In this document: piece by piece, positions 24,700 to 34,101 of the stretch
Position numbering within the stretch: the stretch's first letter is position 1
Layout of the letters: each line of letters begins with the position of its first letter
Assembly (NCBI GenBank): GCA_012184525.1
Contig: WOFQ01000020.1
Span: 248,001 to 312,000, forward strand
DNA from: Xenoacremonium recifei
Lineage: Eukaryota > Ascomycota > Sordariomycetes > Hypocreales > Nectriaceae
DNA length: 64,000 nucleotides
Direction: 5' to 3'
Made by a program: the position numbers and the translations under genes
Notes under the pieces: generated by a model
The model's database searches: none
The model's input: only the letters and a program-made list of their open reading frames with translations
What the model was told of the DNA's origin: nothing

Positions 24700-26610
24700 A
24701 TGGACCCATCTTCTATTAGAATTCCGGATTCGCCCCCTGCCATGGCCTCAGCATTCTGTAACCACTGCCAGAATATAGCAGAGGGGTTCTGGAAGGCGAG
24801 TTTTCCAGCTCCCCCTCCACACTATGCAACTTTCCAAGAAGTGGTCGCTTCAGCTGAGGCTGGATGCGCTATTTGCAGCCTACTCATTCCAAGACCTGGG
24901 GAACTGGAAGCATCGCAAAGAAAAGACTTCGTCAATTCAGATTATAAAATGCTTTTGAAAAGAAATACCTTTGAAAAACCCTATCCTAGGTTAGTGCCGT
25001 GTGTGATCGACAACTTGAGGCAGAGTCTATGCTTCTTTGAATCGCGCGAGCCCAGTAGGTCAACCACAAAGCCTAGTTGACTTAGTTTGCTAAGATAATT
25101 AGAGGAGCTGTCGCCGAAAGCGCCGTTCCCAATGTCAAATGCCACTGATCGTTTGGAGCTTGCCAAACACTGGTACGACTTTTGTGACAGCACCCATTCA
25201 TCATGCAAAACCCGAGTTTATTGTCCTACACGTATTCTTGGTCTTGGGTCTAGCACCATCCAATTAATTCATTCGTATCAGCTTCCACAAGCAATAAAAT
25301 ATGCGACATTAAGTCATTGCTGGGGTGGTCCGCAACAGTTCAAGCTGCAAAAGGCCAATATACAGGAGTTTCAGAAAGAGATCCCGCAGAGTCAACTTTG
25401 CAAGACATTTGTGGATGCCATCAAGGTTACGAAGAAGCTCGGATTAGAGTATCTTTGGATTGACACACTGTGTATCATTCAAGACGATACGGCAGATTGG
25501 GAGCGAGAATCTTCCAAGATGGCAGATGTATACGGGTGCAGCAGCATCAACATTGCTGCAACAAGTGCTGCCAATGGTTCGGTTGGGTGTTTCCTGGACC
25601 AGCCGGTAACCAGCCGACCAAATAAGATGATTAAATTCTACAGAATCAAACCGCATAACAAGAGAGTCTTCTGTTGCACAAGAGCAGATCTCATGGACGT
25701 GCTTGAGAACGGGCCACTTGCCCGTCGTGCCTGGGCATTCCAAGAACGATTTTTAGCACCCCGGACATTGCACTTCGCCGATTCTCAAATATTTTGGGAG
25801 TGCGGCAGCCAATTCGCCTGCGACACCTTCAAAGAAGTAGTACCACAGCCTTTCCGGCATGAGATATTGACGACTAAGGAAGCGGTCTCCAAAGAGAGGC
25901 TCTGGAATGGCGTCGTTGATATCTATAGCAATGGATGCTTGACGGTTGCTACAGATAGACTGGTTGCAATGTCTGGCGTTGTCAAATGGTTAGAAACTAC
26001 TATCCAGGATGAATGCCTAGCTGGTTTGTGGAGAAGCTGTTTTGAACGGGGCTTGTGCTGGTATCGATCACACACAACCACCTATACTTCGCCTGCCGAG
26101 TATATTGCACCATCTTGGTCATGGGCGTCTTTGAATGCACCTGTCGGAATAGCTGCCTATTTGTGGGATGCTCCCAGTGAGAATGCCAAACTAGCAGATC
26201 TAGTCGAGGTCCAGGAAGTGTCTTTGTCACCGATAAATCCAGGGAACCTCTCTGGACAACTCAAGGGTGGCGTTTTGAAGCTACTATTCAACCAGATCAT
26301 CTGCGTACGACAAGGTTCAGATGAGAGGGAAATGGTTATTGTGAGGACTTCCAAAATACTCCGCTGCCATATCAGCTGGGACATGGGCCCAGGCCAACGG
26401 GACTTATTATATCTCCTCCCAATTCTAAAAGAGACTCGGCCAACGACTAATGTACGCGGCGTGATGCTTGAGCTTGAGGCAGGGTCTGCTGAGAGAAGAT
26501 TTCGGCGAGTTGGATACTTCCAAACGATCAACTTCGACCCTGATCTTCATCCTGATCCCAATCCTGAATTTGAGAAGAATGGCGAGCGATATATTATCAC
26601 GATCATATAG
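24700..26610 (+). CDS. HET-domain protein (fungal non-self recognition)
   Basis: Two exons, 24700-25054 and 25103-26610, joined by a 48-nt intron (GTAGGT donor, branch-like CTAAG, TTAG acceptor). The two frames are the same, but the intron contains two stops, so splicing is required. The product is 620 aa. The N-terminus has a CNHC...CAIC cysteine pattern common before HET domains. The HET domain spans about 190-340, with KYATLSHCWGG, LEYLWIDTLCIIQDD, WERESSKMADVY and RRAWAFQERFLAPRTLHF. A PSWSWASLN motif follows. Such genes control heterokaryon incompatibility and are often recruited in NLR-type systems; no NACHT or repeat domain is present here. It is likely independent of the neighbouring sugar genes. 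Confidence 0.88.
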
Positions 26611-26753
26611 ATTAGGGAGCAAGCTTCACGGAACTAGTATTATACAAGCCAAAACGAACGAGGGTTCGTCATATCTTTCATATATTTATTCCTCCAAGCT
26701 CTCTATATATTCTTTCGATGCTTGCAAAACACAGGCTACGCGTATTCGCACTA

Positions 26754-28289
26754 TTAGTCTACCTCCACGACATCAGCCTCCATCTGACCATTTCCCTCAA
26801 TATCTTTCTCACCCTTCCCTTCGCTGATGCCTGACGGCTCATAGTTTCTCCAAGCCCGTACTGGAACGTGGTCATGGAAAAATCGTTCAATATCCAGGTA
26901 CGTTTTGCCTTGAGTCTCTCCAACACAAAACCAGATATAGGCCAAAGACAGAAGTGTCGTACCGGAATAAACGAAACAGAGCATCGGCCCCAGATTCGCT
27001 GTGTAGTACATATATGGCGCTGTGAACGATACAGCCCATGTGGTCAAGAAAAATATCACGATGGAAGCCGACATGATCTTGTCCTGGTTTGGGCCGACAG
27101 CCATTTCTCGGGCAACGGTATATGCCAAGGGTCCAAGGCCAAAGTTGAAGGCCACAATGATGATGTATGAAAAGATGACGATGACATATTGGCCGGCCGT
27201 GTTGAGAGACCGAGTACCGATTCCTCCAATTACGATGAATGCGAAGAACATCATGCCGGTCGTAACGAGGAGATTCGGTCGGCGACGGACTTTCGTTCCG
27301 GTAAGAATCGCGGCACCGACGGCGAAGATTTGGAGGATGTTTGTGATTAGACTGATCAAGAACGGTTGCGAGATGCCGATTGCTTGCGCAAAGACAACGC
27401 CGTAGACGTAGAAGAAGAGGATTCCGTTGATCTGCTGAGCAAACATTGCACCACAAGAGTACAAGGTCTTTCTCCTCTCGACGGGGTCAGTCACCATTGA
27501 AAGCCACGAAGAGGTTTCACCGGCGGCTCGCTGCTCATTAATTGCCTGCTCCTGAAGCCGCAAGTCTGGTTCCGGATCATAGCCGTCTCTGCCCCTATTG
27601 ATGTGTAGAAGAGCGGCCTTGGCTTCCTCTCGACGCCCTTTCTGCATGTACCAGACGGGACTCTCGGGGATGATCCAAAGGGTCATGAACATGATAAGGG
27701 GGAGCACAACAAGACCACCCATCGGGATTCTGTAGGATACGGACGATTTGACCGACTCGGTTCCTTGTGTGATGCCAGAGGCAACCAGCTGAGAGACTGA
27801 CTGCAAGAACTGGAACATCATCAAGGCCGGGCCACGCACTTGAAGAGGCGAGATCTCGCCGATATAGAGGAGTGATGTGACAGTGAACTGTCCGACGCCC
27901 AGCCCGATGAGGATACGGCCCAGGACAATAACGCCCATGATGCCATTGTCGGCGATCTGGGCGATTCCGCCAGCAAGGATGCACACAGACGCACACCAGA
28001 ACACTCCTTTTCGACCGAACCAACTGCTGATAAAGGCGGATAGGAGGGCGCCCAGGAGATCGCCGATGTAGATCGAGGAGGCCGTCAAGGATGTGAAAGT
28101 TACAGAAAGCGCCTTTTTGCCATCGGAATCATAGTGGTTGCCGTAGACATCGATGAATGGGCGCATGCCCATAACACCGGTATAGTAGGTATTGTCATAT
28201 CCATAACAGAGGGCACCAATTGATGCAATAATGCAGCAGATGTAGGCCCATCGATGGGTTCGAAACTGGACGTCTTTGAAGGCACCCAT
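26754..28289 (-). CDS. MFS sugar porter of the catabolic cluster
   Basis: A single exon of 511 aa. It has twelve predicted membrane segments and sugar-porter motifs: a first helix with CYGYDNTYYTGV, WFGRKGVF in loop 2-3, PESPVWYMQKGRREEA after helix 6, FAQQINGILFFYVYG in helix 7, VRRRPNL in loop 8-9 and GETQGKTYLDIE near the end. The last motif replaces the usual PETKG, as in alpha-glucoside/quinate-like subfamilies. The cytosolic tail is acidic. The upstream region carries a perfect copy of the cluster element at 28531-28544, 242 bp before the ATG, tying this porter to the oxidoreductases and the kinase. The substrate is unknown; probably the sugar that the cluster degrades. Confidence 0.9.
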   Translation of the reverse strand: MGAFKDVQFRTHRWAYICCIIASIGALCYGYDNTYYTGVMGMRPFIDVYGNHYDSDGKKALSVTFTSLTASSIYIGDLLGALLSAFISSWFGRKGVFWCASVCILAGGIAQIADNGIMGVIVLGRILIGLGVGQFTVTSLLYIGEISPLQVRGPALMMFQFLQSVSQLVASGITQGTESVKSSVSYRIPMGGLVVLPLIMFMTLWIIPESPVWYMQKGRREEAKAALLHINRGRDGYDPEPDLRLQEQAINEQRAAGETSSWLSMVTDPVERRKTLYSCGAMFAQQINGILFFYVYGVVFAQAIGISQPFLISLITNILQIFAVGAAILTGTKVRRRPNLLVTTGMMFFAFIVIGGIGTRSLNTAGQYVIVIFSYIIIVAFNFGLGPLAYTVAREMAVGPNQDKIMSASIVIFFLTTWAVSFTAPYMYYTANLGPMLCFVYSGTTLLSLAYIWFCVGETQGKTYLDIERFFHDHVPVRAWRNYEPSGISEGKGEKDIEGNGQMEADVVEVD

Positions 28290-29113
28290 GGTGATGACAG
28301 ACTAGAAAATGAGAGGAAGAAGGATGGTATGCAGGGCTGGAGAAAACGTGGAGAGAAGGATCAACATGGGAGTATATATATTCGAAGCCCGGTCTGTTTC
28401 GGCAAGTCATAACTTTCGATTGTGACGGCGGAGAAAACTAGGCCACGTTTTTACGAGCATCTGGGGAACGTCTCCAAGTCTGGGGAGGGAGAGCTGGGGT
28501 TGGAGCTAAACTGGCGCAAACAGGGGCTGTCGGAGGATCCCCCGATGAGGAGCAAAGGAACCAGACTTCAGACCAAGGCACTGACTCAAGAGGCCCGCTT
28601 TCGGACCTAGCATGTCTGGATACCGAACCCCGGGAATCATGAGATATGTAGTATGTCTTTGATCTGGGGGTGAATGGGGCAACTTGGCTGGGAAGGGATC
28701 GGCTCCGATCGGTCCTACGGTCATGAGTGTAAAATGGAGGAACGAGAGCTCCGGATCCGCCATACCTCGGCTTCTTTCCGCTTTACGGCGAAAATAGCTA
28801 TGATTCCGCTTCGTTGAGTCTCTCCAGCTCACGAGGAATGTCATAGAGCTACTTAGCAAGAGACACAGATTGTTCTTGTTTACAGGAGTGCAAGAGAAGG
28901 CCAACGAGCAAAAGAGACAATGAAAAATTGATATCCAAATAATCTGGACTCTTCTCTCATGGCTAGCTATTAATTTGCTTCACTAGTTCCGGAACATAAA
29001 TCACGTCTGCAGGGTCCAGACTCTTCTACACATCTACTGATACTGAGTGGCCAGTGGCTTACCTCCCAAATCGCCACTCGACAACATTAGCTCGAGCTAC
29101 GAGACAGGGGTCG
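28290..29113. other. Promoter of the cluster porter and 3' end of the oxidoreductase
   Basis: Contains the regulatory element at 28531-28544 and several TGGGGA-type G-runs nearby (28450-28510). The right half is AT-rich 3' sequence of the next gene. No gene seen. Confidence 0.55.
28531..28544. promoter_or_regulatory. Inverted CGG-N8-CCG element, copy 1
   Basis: Sequence CGGAGGATCCCCCG followed by A. Inverted CGG/CCG triplets are the classic target of Zn2Cys6 dimers. The internal eight bases match the other three copies closely. Located upstream of the cluster MFS porter. Confidence 0.65.
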
Positions 29114-30369
29114 TCAGCATGCCATGCGCCTCAGGTGGTCCTTTGCTCGTCCAGAACTTACAATTTCGAGGTCAGCCAGCGCTTCTTCTGGAGACTGGTC
29201 CGGGTGTGGTTTCTTGTCGATCAACGCCTGTTCCCATGCCCGAATCTCGGGAGGCACCCCAGTTCGCTCATCAGGAATATGGTGCTTCTCCTCTCTTTCA
29301 AGTGTTGTAATAGTAACAACAGAATCGAAAACTCTAACTACGCCATTCTCGCATGCAAGAGCCCATTCTCCTCCAGAAAATGAAGTACCGACGCTAGACT
29401 GGAAGGTTCCTTGGATGCCAGACTCGGTTCTCAGAATTCCATCCAGTGTGTCTACCGGTGGCAGGTGATCTCTAAGCAGTGTTGTGAACGCAGATGCGGT
29501 CTTAATTCGATCGCCTCCCAACAACCGTCGAAGAGCTGCAACGTAGTGAACGCCAGAGTCGAGAAGAAATCCGCCCTGATGTGTAGGCTTCTTACGCCAG
29601 TCAGTCTCTATTGATCGGTCATTGTCAGCCACAAAATGAATCGGAAGTATTGAGGTGGACATAAGGGCGAAACGCACCGAAGAATCGCCATCCCTTGTGG
29701 ATGTTATCGTAGATGCTGACCCGAAAACCCAGGATCCTCCCCAGACTCCGTATCTTCTCGGCAGCGAATTCGAAGCTGGCGAGGAATCTCCAGTTCTCAG
29801 CAACGCTCCATGTAACTTTGCTATTGTCGATCTTCTGGTGATAAAATTCTATCAGCTCCTTGGCCTGAGCACATGTTCCATCCACGGGTTTCTCCGATAG
29901 GACATGTTTTCCTGCCAACAGCGCTTCGCGGATATAATCTGATTGCTTCCCGATAGGAAGTCTTGGGAAGTTTCAGCATGATGAATCGATCCTTATTGAT
30001 GAGGCAAAAAAACTTACGCAACTATAACTGCATCGATATCGGGTCTTTGGAGAAGGTCCTTGAAACCCTTTTCAGAGTCTTGCGAGTACAGCTCAACACC
30101 TTCAAGCTCGGACGTTGTACTCTGCGCGGACTTGAGAGTCCTCGAGAAGACTGCTACCAAATTGAGATGTTTGCATGCTTTAATGGCGGGCTATCGATGC
30201 GATCAGTTCTATTCCCATCCAAGAAATTCCGCAGAGCCTTGACTTACAAGATGCTCCTCCTTGGCCCAGAGGCCTTATTGCACAATGTTGTCAGTGGCCT
30301 TCAACATGCAATATTAACTTGCAAGGATATTCTTTACTTACCACCTCCAATTAAAGCAACATTGATCAT
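29114..30369 (-). CDS. Gfo/Idh/MocA-family NAD(P)-dependent oxidoreductase A
   Basis: Five exons on the minus strand (30369-30342, 30273-30248, 30190-30018, 29961-29678, 29607-29114) encode 334 aa; all phases close. The N-terminal Rossmann start reads MINVALIGGGLWAKEEHLPA, with a GGG turn. The family signature EKP is at residues 99-101 (LSEKPV), giving Lys100 as the probable catalytic lysine. In the C-terminal domain, GGFLLDSGVHYVAALRRL matches the family DxGxH motif, giving the Asp/His pair. Known relatives oxidise or reduce sugars and cyclitols at a ring hydroxyl; levoglucosan dehydrogenase belongs to this family. The gene has many small introns, unlike its intronless partner at 30824. It shares a 454-bp promoter with that partner. 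Confidence 0.88.
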
Positions 30370-30823
30370 GGCGACCTTTTCCTCATGCAAACCTCGGCCA
30401 GAAGGGAGCCATGTTGTTTACCATAACCCGCTTTATGACCCGGCCGTGATTTGTATATTCCCTACTAGTTCATCATTGAGAATCAAGTTAGAAGCTAATG
30501 ATCATCGCTCTTGTGACAGACGCATCAGGCCATAGCCCACAGTGGCTCACCAGCCGCAAAAGACGGTTCAAACACGGGGTCGGGGAATCCGCCGCCGGAG
30601 GAATCCCCGATATGCGGGGGCTACTCTTCAGGGGGAGGATTACATCTCACTCGGACTAGAGAGTTTTCTGGACTGAAGCCTCCGCCCTCCAAAGAAACCC
30701 AAGTATCTCAAATGAGGGGACGTCTAATAATAATTTGACGGGTGCTTGCTTCAGGCCCTTCACGAATCCATATCCAGTCTGCAGCAAAATCACACCTGAA
30801 GACAATTACAAGCCAGATTCACC
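30370..30823. promoter_or_regulatory. Divergent promoter of the two oxidoreductases
   Basis: A 454-bp interval between two divergent ATGs. The cluster element lies almost at the centre (30596-30609), 227 bp from one start and 215 bp from the other. It forms the right part of a larger imperfect inverted repeat at 30580-30610 with TCGGGGA and TCCCCGA ends. This suggests joint control of both genes from one site. Confidence 0.6.
30596..30609. promoter_or_regulatory. Inverted CGG-N8-CCG element, copy 2
   Basis: Sequence CGGAGGAATCCCCG followed by A, within the inverted repeat at 30580-30610. Same triplet spacing and nearly the same core as copies 1, 3 and 4. Confidence 0.65.
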
Positions 30824-31957
30824 ATGGAACAAAAAGTCAGAGTCGGGGTTATTGGTGCTGGTGATGTTGCCCAAGTCGTTCATCTGCCCACACTGAAGCT
30901 GTTGTCTCATCTCTACTCGGTCCAAGCAATTTGCGACGTTTCTCAAAAGACTGCAGATCACTGTGCTTCTATTTACAACATCCCTGTCTCAACCACAAAT
31001 GCGGAGGTCCTTTTCAACAGCCCAGATATCGACGCCATCATACTTCTAACATCCGACGAATATCACGCTCCTTATGCCATTGCCTCTCTAGAAGCAGGCA
31101 AATGGGTCATGGTAGAAAAGCCACTGACCTTGAGTCTCGAGAGCGCTCGCGAGATTCTGGAAGCCGAAAAGAAGGCGAAGGATGGTGCTCGGGTGTTCGT
31201 CGGATATATGCGGCGCTATGCAGCCTCTCTTGAAGCGTTTAAGAGGGAAGTTGATACGATTTCTCCCGTTCGATATGCCCGGGTTCGAGACATCATTGGG
31301 CCTAACTCCTATTACATCAACCAATCGGGCACACATCCTGTCAAGTTCTTTGACGATATTCCTCAAGAGAAGTCTATTGACAGGAATAATCGTATCAACA
31401 AATTGATGAAGCAAGCTTGGGGTTTGGAAGAGAATGCCATATCTCAAGAGATGAAGACGTACTATAGCTGGCTCGCGAACCTGGGAAGCCATGGCTTGAG
31501 TCTGATGAGAGAGGCTCTTGATTCAGTTCCCGATCAAGTAGTGGCAACGCGAGCGAACGGTTCCTGGTTCACCACCATGTTCGACTACACCAACAAGACG
31601 GAAAAGGCCGAGCCTTTCGTCTGTCTTTATGAGACTGGAGTCGATAATGTGCCCAGGTTCGACTCGCAGATAGCCATCTTTGGCGAGCACAAATCTGTGT
31701 CCATCTGCTATGACACGCCTTTTATCAAGGGTCTTGGGATCACAGTTGAGGTCGACGAACTCGATTCTAATGGTGACAAAGTCCACAGAAGTATCCAGTC
31801 AAGCTATGAGGATGCATACACAAGGGAGTTGAAGGAATTTTACGAGTGTGTGAAAGGCACGAAACCTATCAAGACAACCGTGGAAGATGCAATGGAGGAT
31901 CTGAAAGTCTTCAAGATGATTTTAGATAAGCACCCGTTAGGAAGTGAGAAGAAATAG
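30824..31957 (+). CDS. Gfo/Idh/MocA-family NAD(P)-dependent oxidoreductase B
   Basis: A single exon of 377 aa. The Rossmann motif is complete at the N-terminus (VGVIGAGDVAQVVHLPTL). The EKP signature is at residues 98-100 (VEKPLTLS), giving Lys99. In the C-terminal domain, WLANLGSHGLSLMREAL supplies the expected histidine. The middle has VFVGYMRRYAAS, the usual family strand-helix. It differs strongly from oxidoreductase A, so the two are not recent duplicates and probably act at different steps or on different ring positions (inference). No signal peptide is seen, so it is cytosolic. Control is probably through the shared promoter to its left. Confidence 0.9.
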   Translation: MEQKVRVGVIGAGDVAQVVHLPTLKLLSHLYSVQAICDVSQKTADHCASIYNIPVSTTNAEVLFNSPDIDAIILLTSDEYHAPYAIASLEAGKWVMVEKPLTLSLESAREILEAEKKAKDGARVFVGYMRRYAASLEAFKREVDTISPVRYARVRDIIGPNSYYINQSGTHPVKFFDDIPQEKSIDRNNRINKLMKQAWGLEENAISQEMKTYYSWLANLGSHGLSLMREALDSVPDQVVATRANGSWFTTMFDYTNKTEKAEPFVCLYETGVDNVPRFDSQIAIFGEHKSVSICYDTPFIKGLGITVEVDELDSNGDKVHRSIQSSYEDAYTRELKEFYECVKGTKPIKTTVEDAMEDLKVFKMILDKHPLGSEKK

Positions 31958-32230
31958 TTCATGGCGAAAGTCAGCATTCACCTAACCAAGATGCATATAT
32001 TATGAACAACATTTCAGAATAGTAAGGTCAAAGTTTTCAAGTATCGTTACATATATATCTAATTTTATAACACATATATCCACTAAACCTATCTAAGGTA
32101 TAATATTACTTCGTGGTTTGCTGTGTTTATCATGAGAAGGGCATCAAAGAAAGTATTTGTATTATCATCCCTTTCTTATTACGTTCATTCTTCGTCAAAT
32201 GACCGTTAAAGCCCCTATATATACCTCTCT

Positions 32231-33487
32231 TTAAATGCCCAAAATCAACTTGTTTCGATCCTTCACCTCCTCCGCATTCTTTGCCCGCCATGGTGCCACG
32301 CACAGCTTCCCAAGAACAGCAAACCTGTTTGCACCTCCAGCAGCAGGGATGTTATTTGCCAGGCTCCTCTTGTTCGCAAAGGCGAGCGTGGCAAACTTGA
32401 TGGCCTCCTTGTACGCCGCCGGCATGCCAATCTCATCGCTGATAATGAGCTTGAGCCCGTGTTTTGCGACTTCTTCCCGCAGCATTTTGATCAGGGTGTC
32501 ATTCCTGGTTCCGCCTCCGGATGCAATGACTTGTCGCACCTCTGTGCGAGGGAGGACAAACTCAGTAAGGCTTCGAGTGATGGACAGAGCGGTGAACTTG
32601 GTCAAAGTGGCGAGGAGATCCGAGGTCGAGGAGCTGGAATATCGCTTAAAGATATCATCTGCATATGCAGCGCCAAAGTCCAGACGCCAGGCTGAACGAG
32701 GAGGCTTCCGTTCAAAGAAAGAATGCCCTTGAAGCTCCTCGATGAGAGGCTGGATGACGTTACCTTTGGCGGCCACCTCGCCGTCCTTGTCATAGCCCTT
32801 GCCGGTCCGCACTTTGATAACGTGGTCGATCATGACATTTCCTGGCCCGGTATCAAAGGCCATCATCTTACTGCGGTCTGCATCCGCTAGCTGCAAGTTG
32901 GCGATACCACCGATATTTAAGGTAACGGTTGGTCCATCGTGACGGAAGGCCACAAAATCGAGATATTGCATCAGAGGGGCAGCTGAGCCACCGAGAGCAT
33001 GATCGAGTGGTCGGAATTGCGTGACCGTATCAACATCAGTCAGCGCCGCAACAACTCCGGACTCGGCGATGAAGAATCCGCAGGGGTATCCGGCCTTCAA
33101 CCAGAGATCGACGAGACTCTTGTTTCCGCTCAGGACATACTCTCGCTCCTTAGCGCGGTCTGCCGGTTCCTGGTAGATGGTCTGTCCATCGTAGCCAATA
33201 ACATCGACATCTTGGGGCTTGAGGTTGTTCTTAGCCATAAGGCTGTTGGCAGCCTCGGCGTAGAGCGCACCCGCAACGTAGTTGAGCCGGGTCATTTCAA
33301 AGATGGTAAGGTCATTGTTGAAAGCTCGTAGGATTTGAGGCTGAAGCTCCTCAGGCCAGTCGACTGTGAGGCCGTCGATGTACTGAGGGCGGGTTGGGTG
33401 GCCATCTTCACCGAGCTCAATACGGCAGAGGACAGCATCGACACCGTCAAATGACGAGCCACTGTTAAGTCCAATGATGTAGACCAT
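32231..33487 (-). CDS. Anhydrosugar kinase of the AnmK / levoglucosan-kinase family
   Basis: A single exon of 418 aa. The ATG at 33487 was chosen because it begins the nucleotide-binding strand directly (MVYIIGLNSGSSFDGVD); the frame is open further upstream but without homology. Family landmarks: GYDGQTIYQEP, NIGGIANLQL, FDTGPGNVMID with the probable catalytic Asp212, YDKDGEVA, and a glycine-rich ASGGGTRND. Known members phosphorylate 1,6-anhydro sugars with water or ring opening: bacterial AnmK acts on anhydro-MurNAc and Lipomyces levoglucosan kinase on levoglucosan. Two usually conserved spots differ: the DFR motif reads QFR at 157-159, and the STGRE-type loop reads SAWRLDFG. The substrate may therefore differ from both. 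It is divergent from transaldolase with two element copies between them. Confidence 0.88.
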   Translation of the reverse strand: MVYIIGLNSGSSFDGVDAVLCRIELGEDGHPTRPQYIDGLTVDWPEELQPQILRAFNNDLTIFEMTRLNYVAGALYAEAANSLMAKNNLKPQDVDVIGYDGQTIYQEPADRAKEREYVLSGNKSLVDLWLKAGYPCGFFIAESGVVAALTDVDTVTQFRPLDHALGGSAAPLMQYLDFVAFRHDGPTVTLNIGGIANLQLADADRSKMMAFDTGPGNVMIDHVIKVRTGKGYDKDGEVAAKGNVIQPLIEELQGHSFFERKPPRSAWRLDFGAAYADDIFKRYSSSSTSDLLATLTKFTALSITRSLTEFVLPRTEVRQVIASGGGTRNDTLIKMLREEVAKHGLKLIISDEIGMPAAYKEAIKFATLAFANKRSLANNIPAAGGANRFAVLGKLCVAPWRAKNAEEVKDRNKLILGI

Positions 33488-33669
33488 GTTTAAGGTTAGC
33501 TCGGGAACAATAGAGCAATGGCAGGGTGCAGCTTTGATGAGGTCCAGTATCGTCAGCTTCAATGTGGCAGGTTCTCGTTAAATCATTGACCGAGACTGAG
33601 AGCCAAAGGCTTGGGCAAGGGCTGTGGGCCGTCGAGGCTCCCCTTCCTGAATATCGGGGACTCTCTCGT

Positions 33670-33683
33670 CGGATCATCCCCCG
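33670..33683. promoter_or_regulatory. Inverted CGG-N8-CCG element, copy 3
   Basis: Sequence CGGATCATCCCCCG followed by A, 183 bp upstream of the kinase ATG. Confidence 0.65.
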
Positions 33684-33867
33684 ACGAGAAGGAGTCTAGA
33701 GGAGAGACGAAGCACGAGGACCTCAGTCACAAGACCAGGCCTCATACACGGGGAACGCTCCGATCATGGGCCCATCCTTGGTATGGGGCTGGCCCCTCTT
33801 CATTACTAGCAAGTCCCAGGCTTCGGGGACTGTCCGGGCTTCAACTAGCGGCTGCGGAGTGCAGAGT

Positions 33868-33881
33868 CGGAGCATCCCCCG
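33868..33881. promoter_or_regulatory. Inverted CGG-N8-CCG element, copy 4
   Basis: Sequence CGGAGCATCCCCCG followed by T, about 220 bp upstream of the transaldolase ATG. Confidence 0.65.
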
Positions 33882-34101
33882 TTGTAAGCTGGGATGGGCT
33901 GTTAGAGGGTGGAATCCGAAGGTACCTTATTCCGTAGAGACGGAGGAGAGAGACCCGAGGCTCTGGCTCGCACAACAGTACTCCGTAATCTCATATGCTT
34001 GCTCTGAGTGAAATACAGTCTTAGTCACGGAACATCTCTGGTGCCTTGACGCTTTCAATTACGAATACAAAACTATTCGAGCAGAACAGCTGAATCCCAA
34101 A

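Larger units (their letters stand above)
33488..34101. promoter_or_regulatory. Divergent promoter of kinase and transaldolase
   Basis: A 614-bp interval with two perfect cluster elements (33670-33683 and 33868-33881). A third, weaker match with seven instead of eight internal bases lies on the minus strand at about 33815-33827. TCGGGGA at 33654-33660 and TCCCCCGA at 33677-33684 form an outer inverted repeat similar to that at 30580-30610. Confidence 0.6.
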
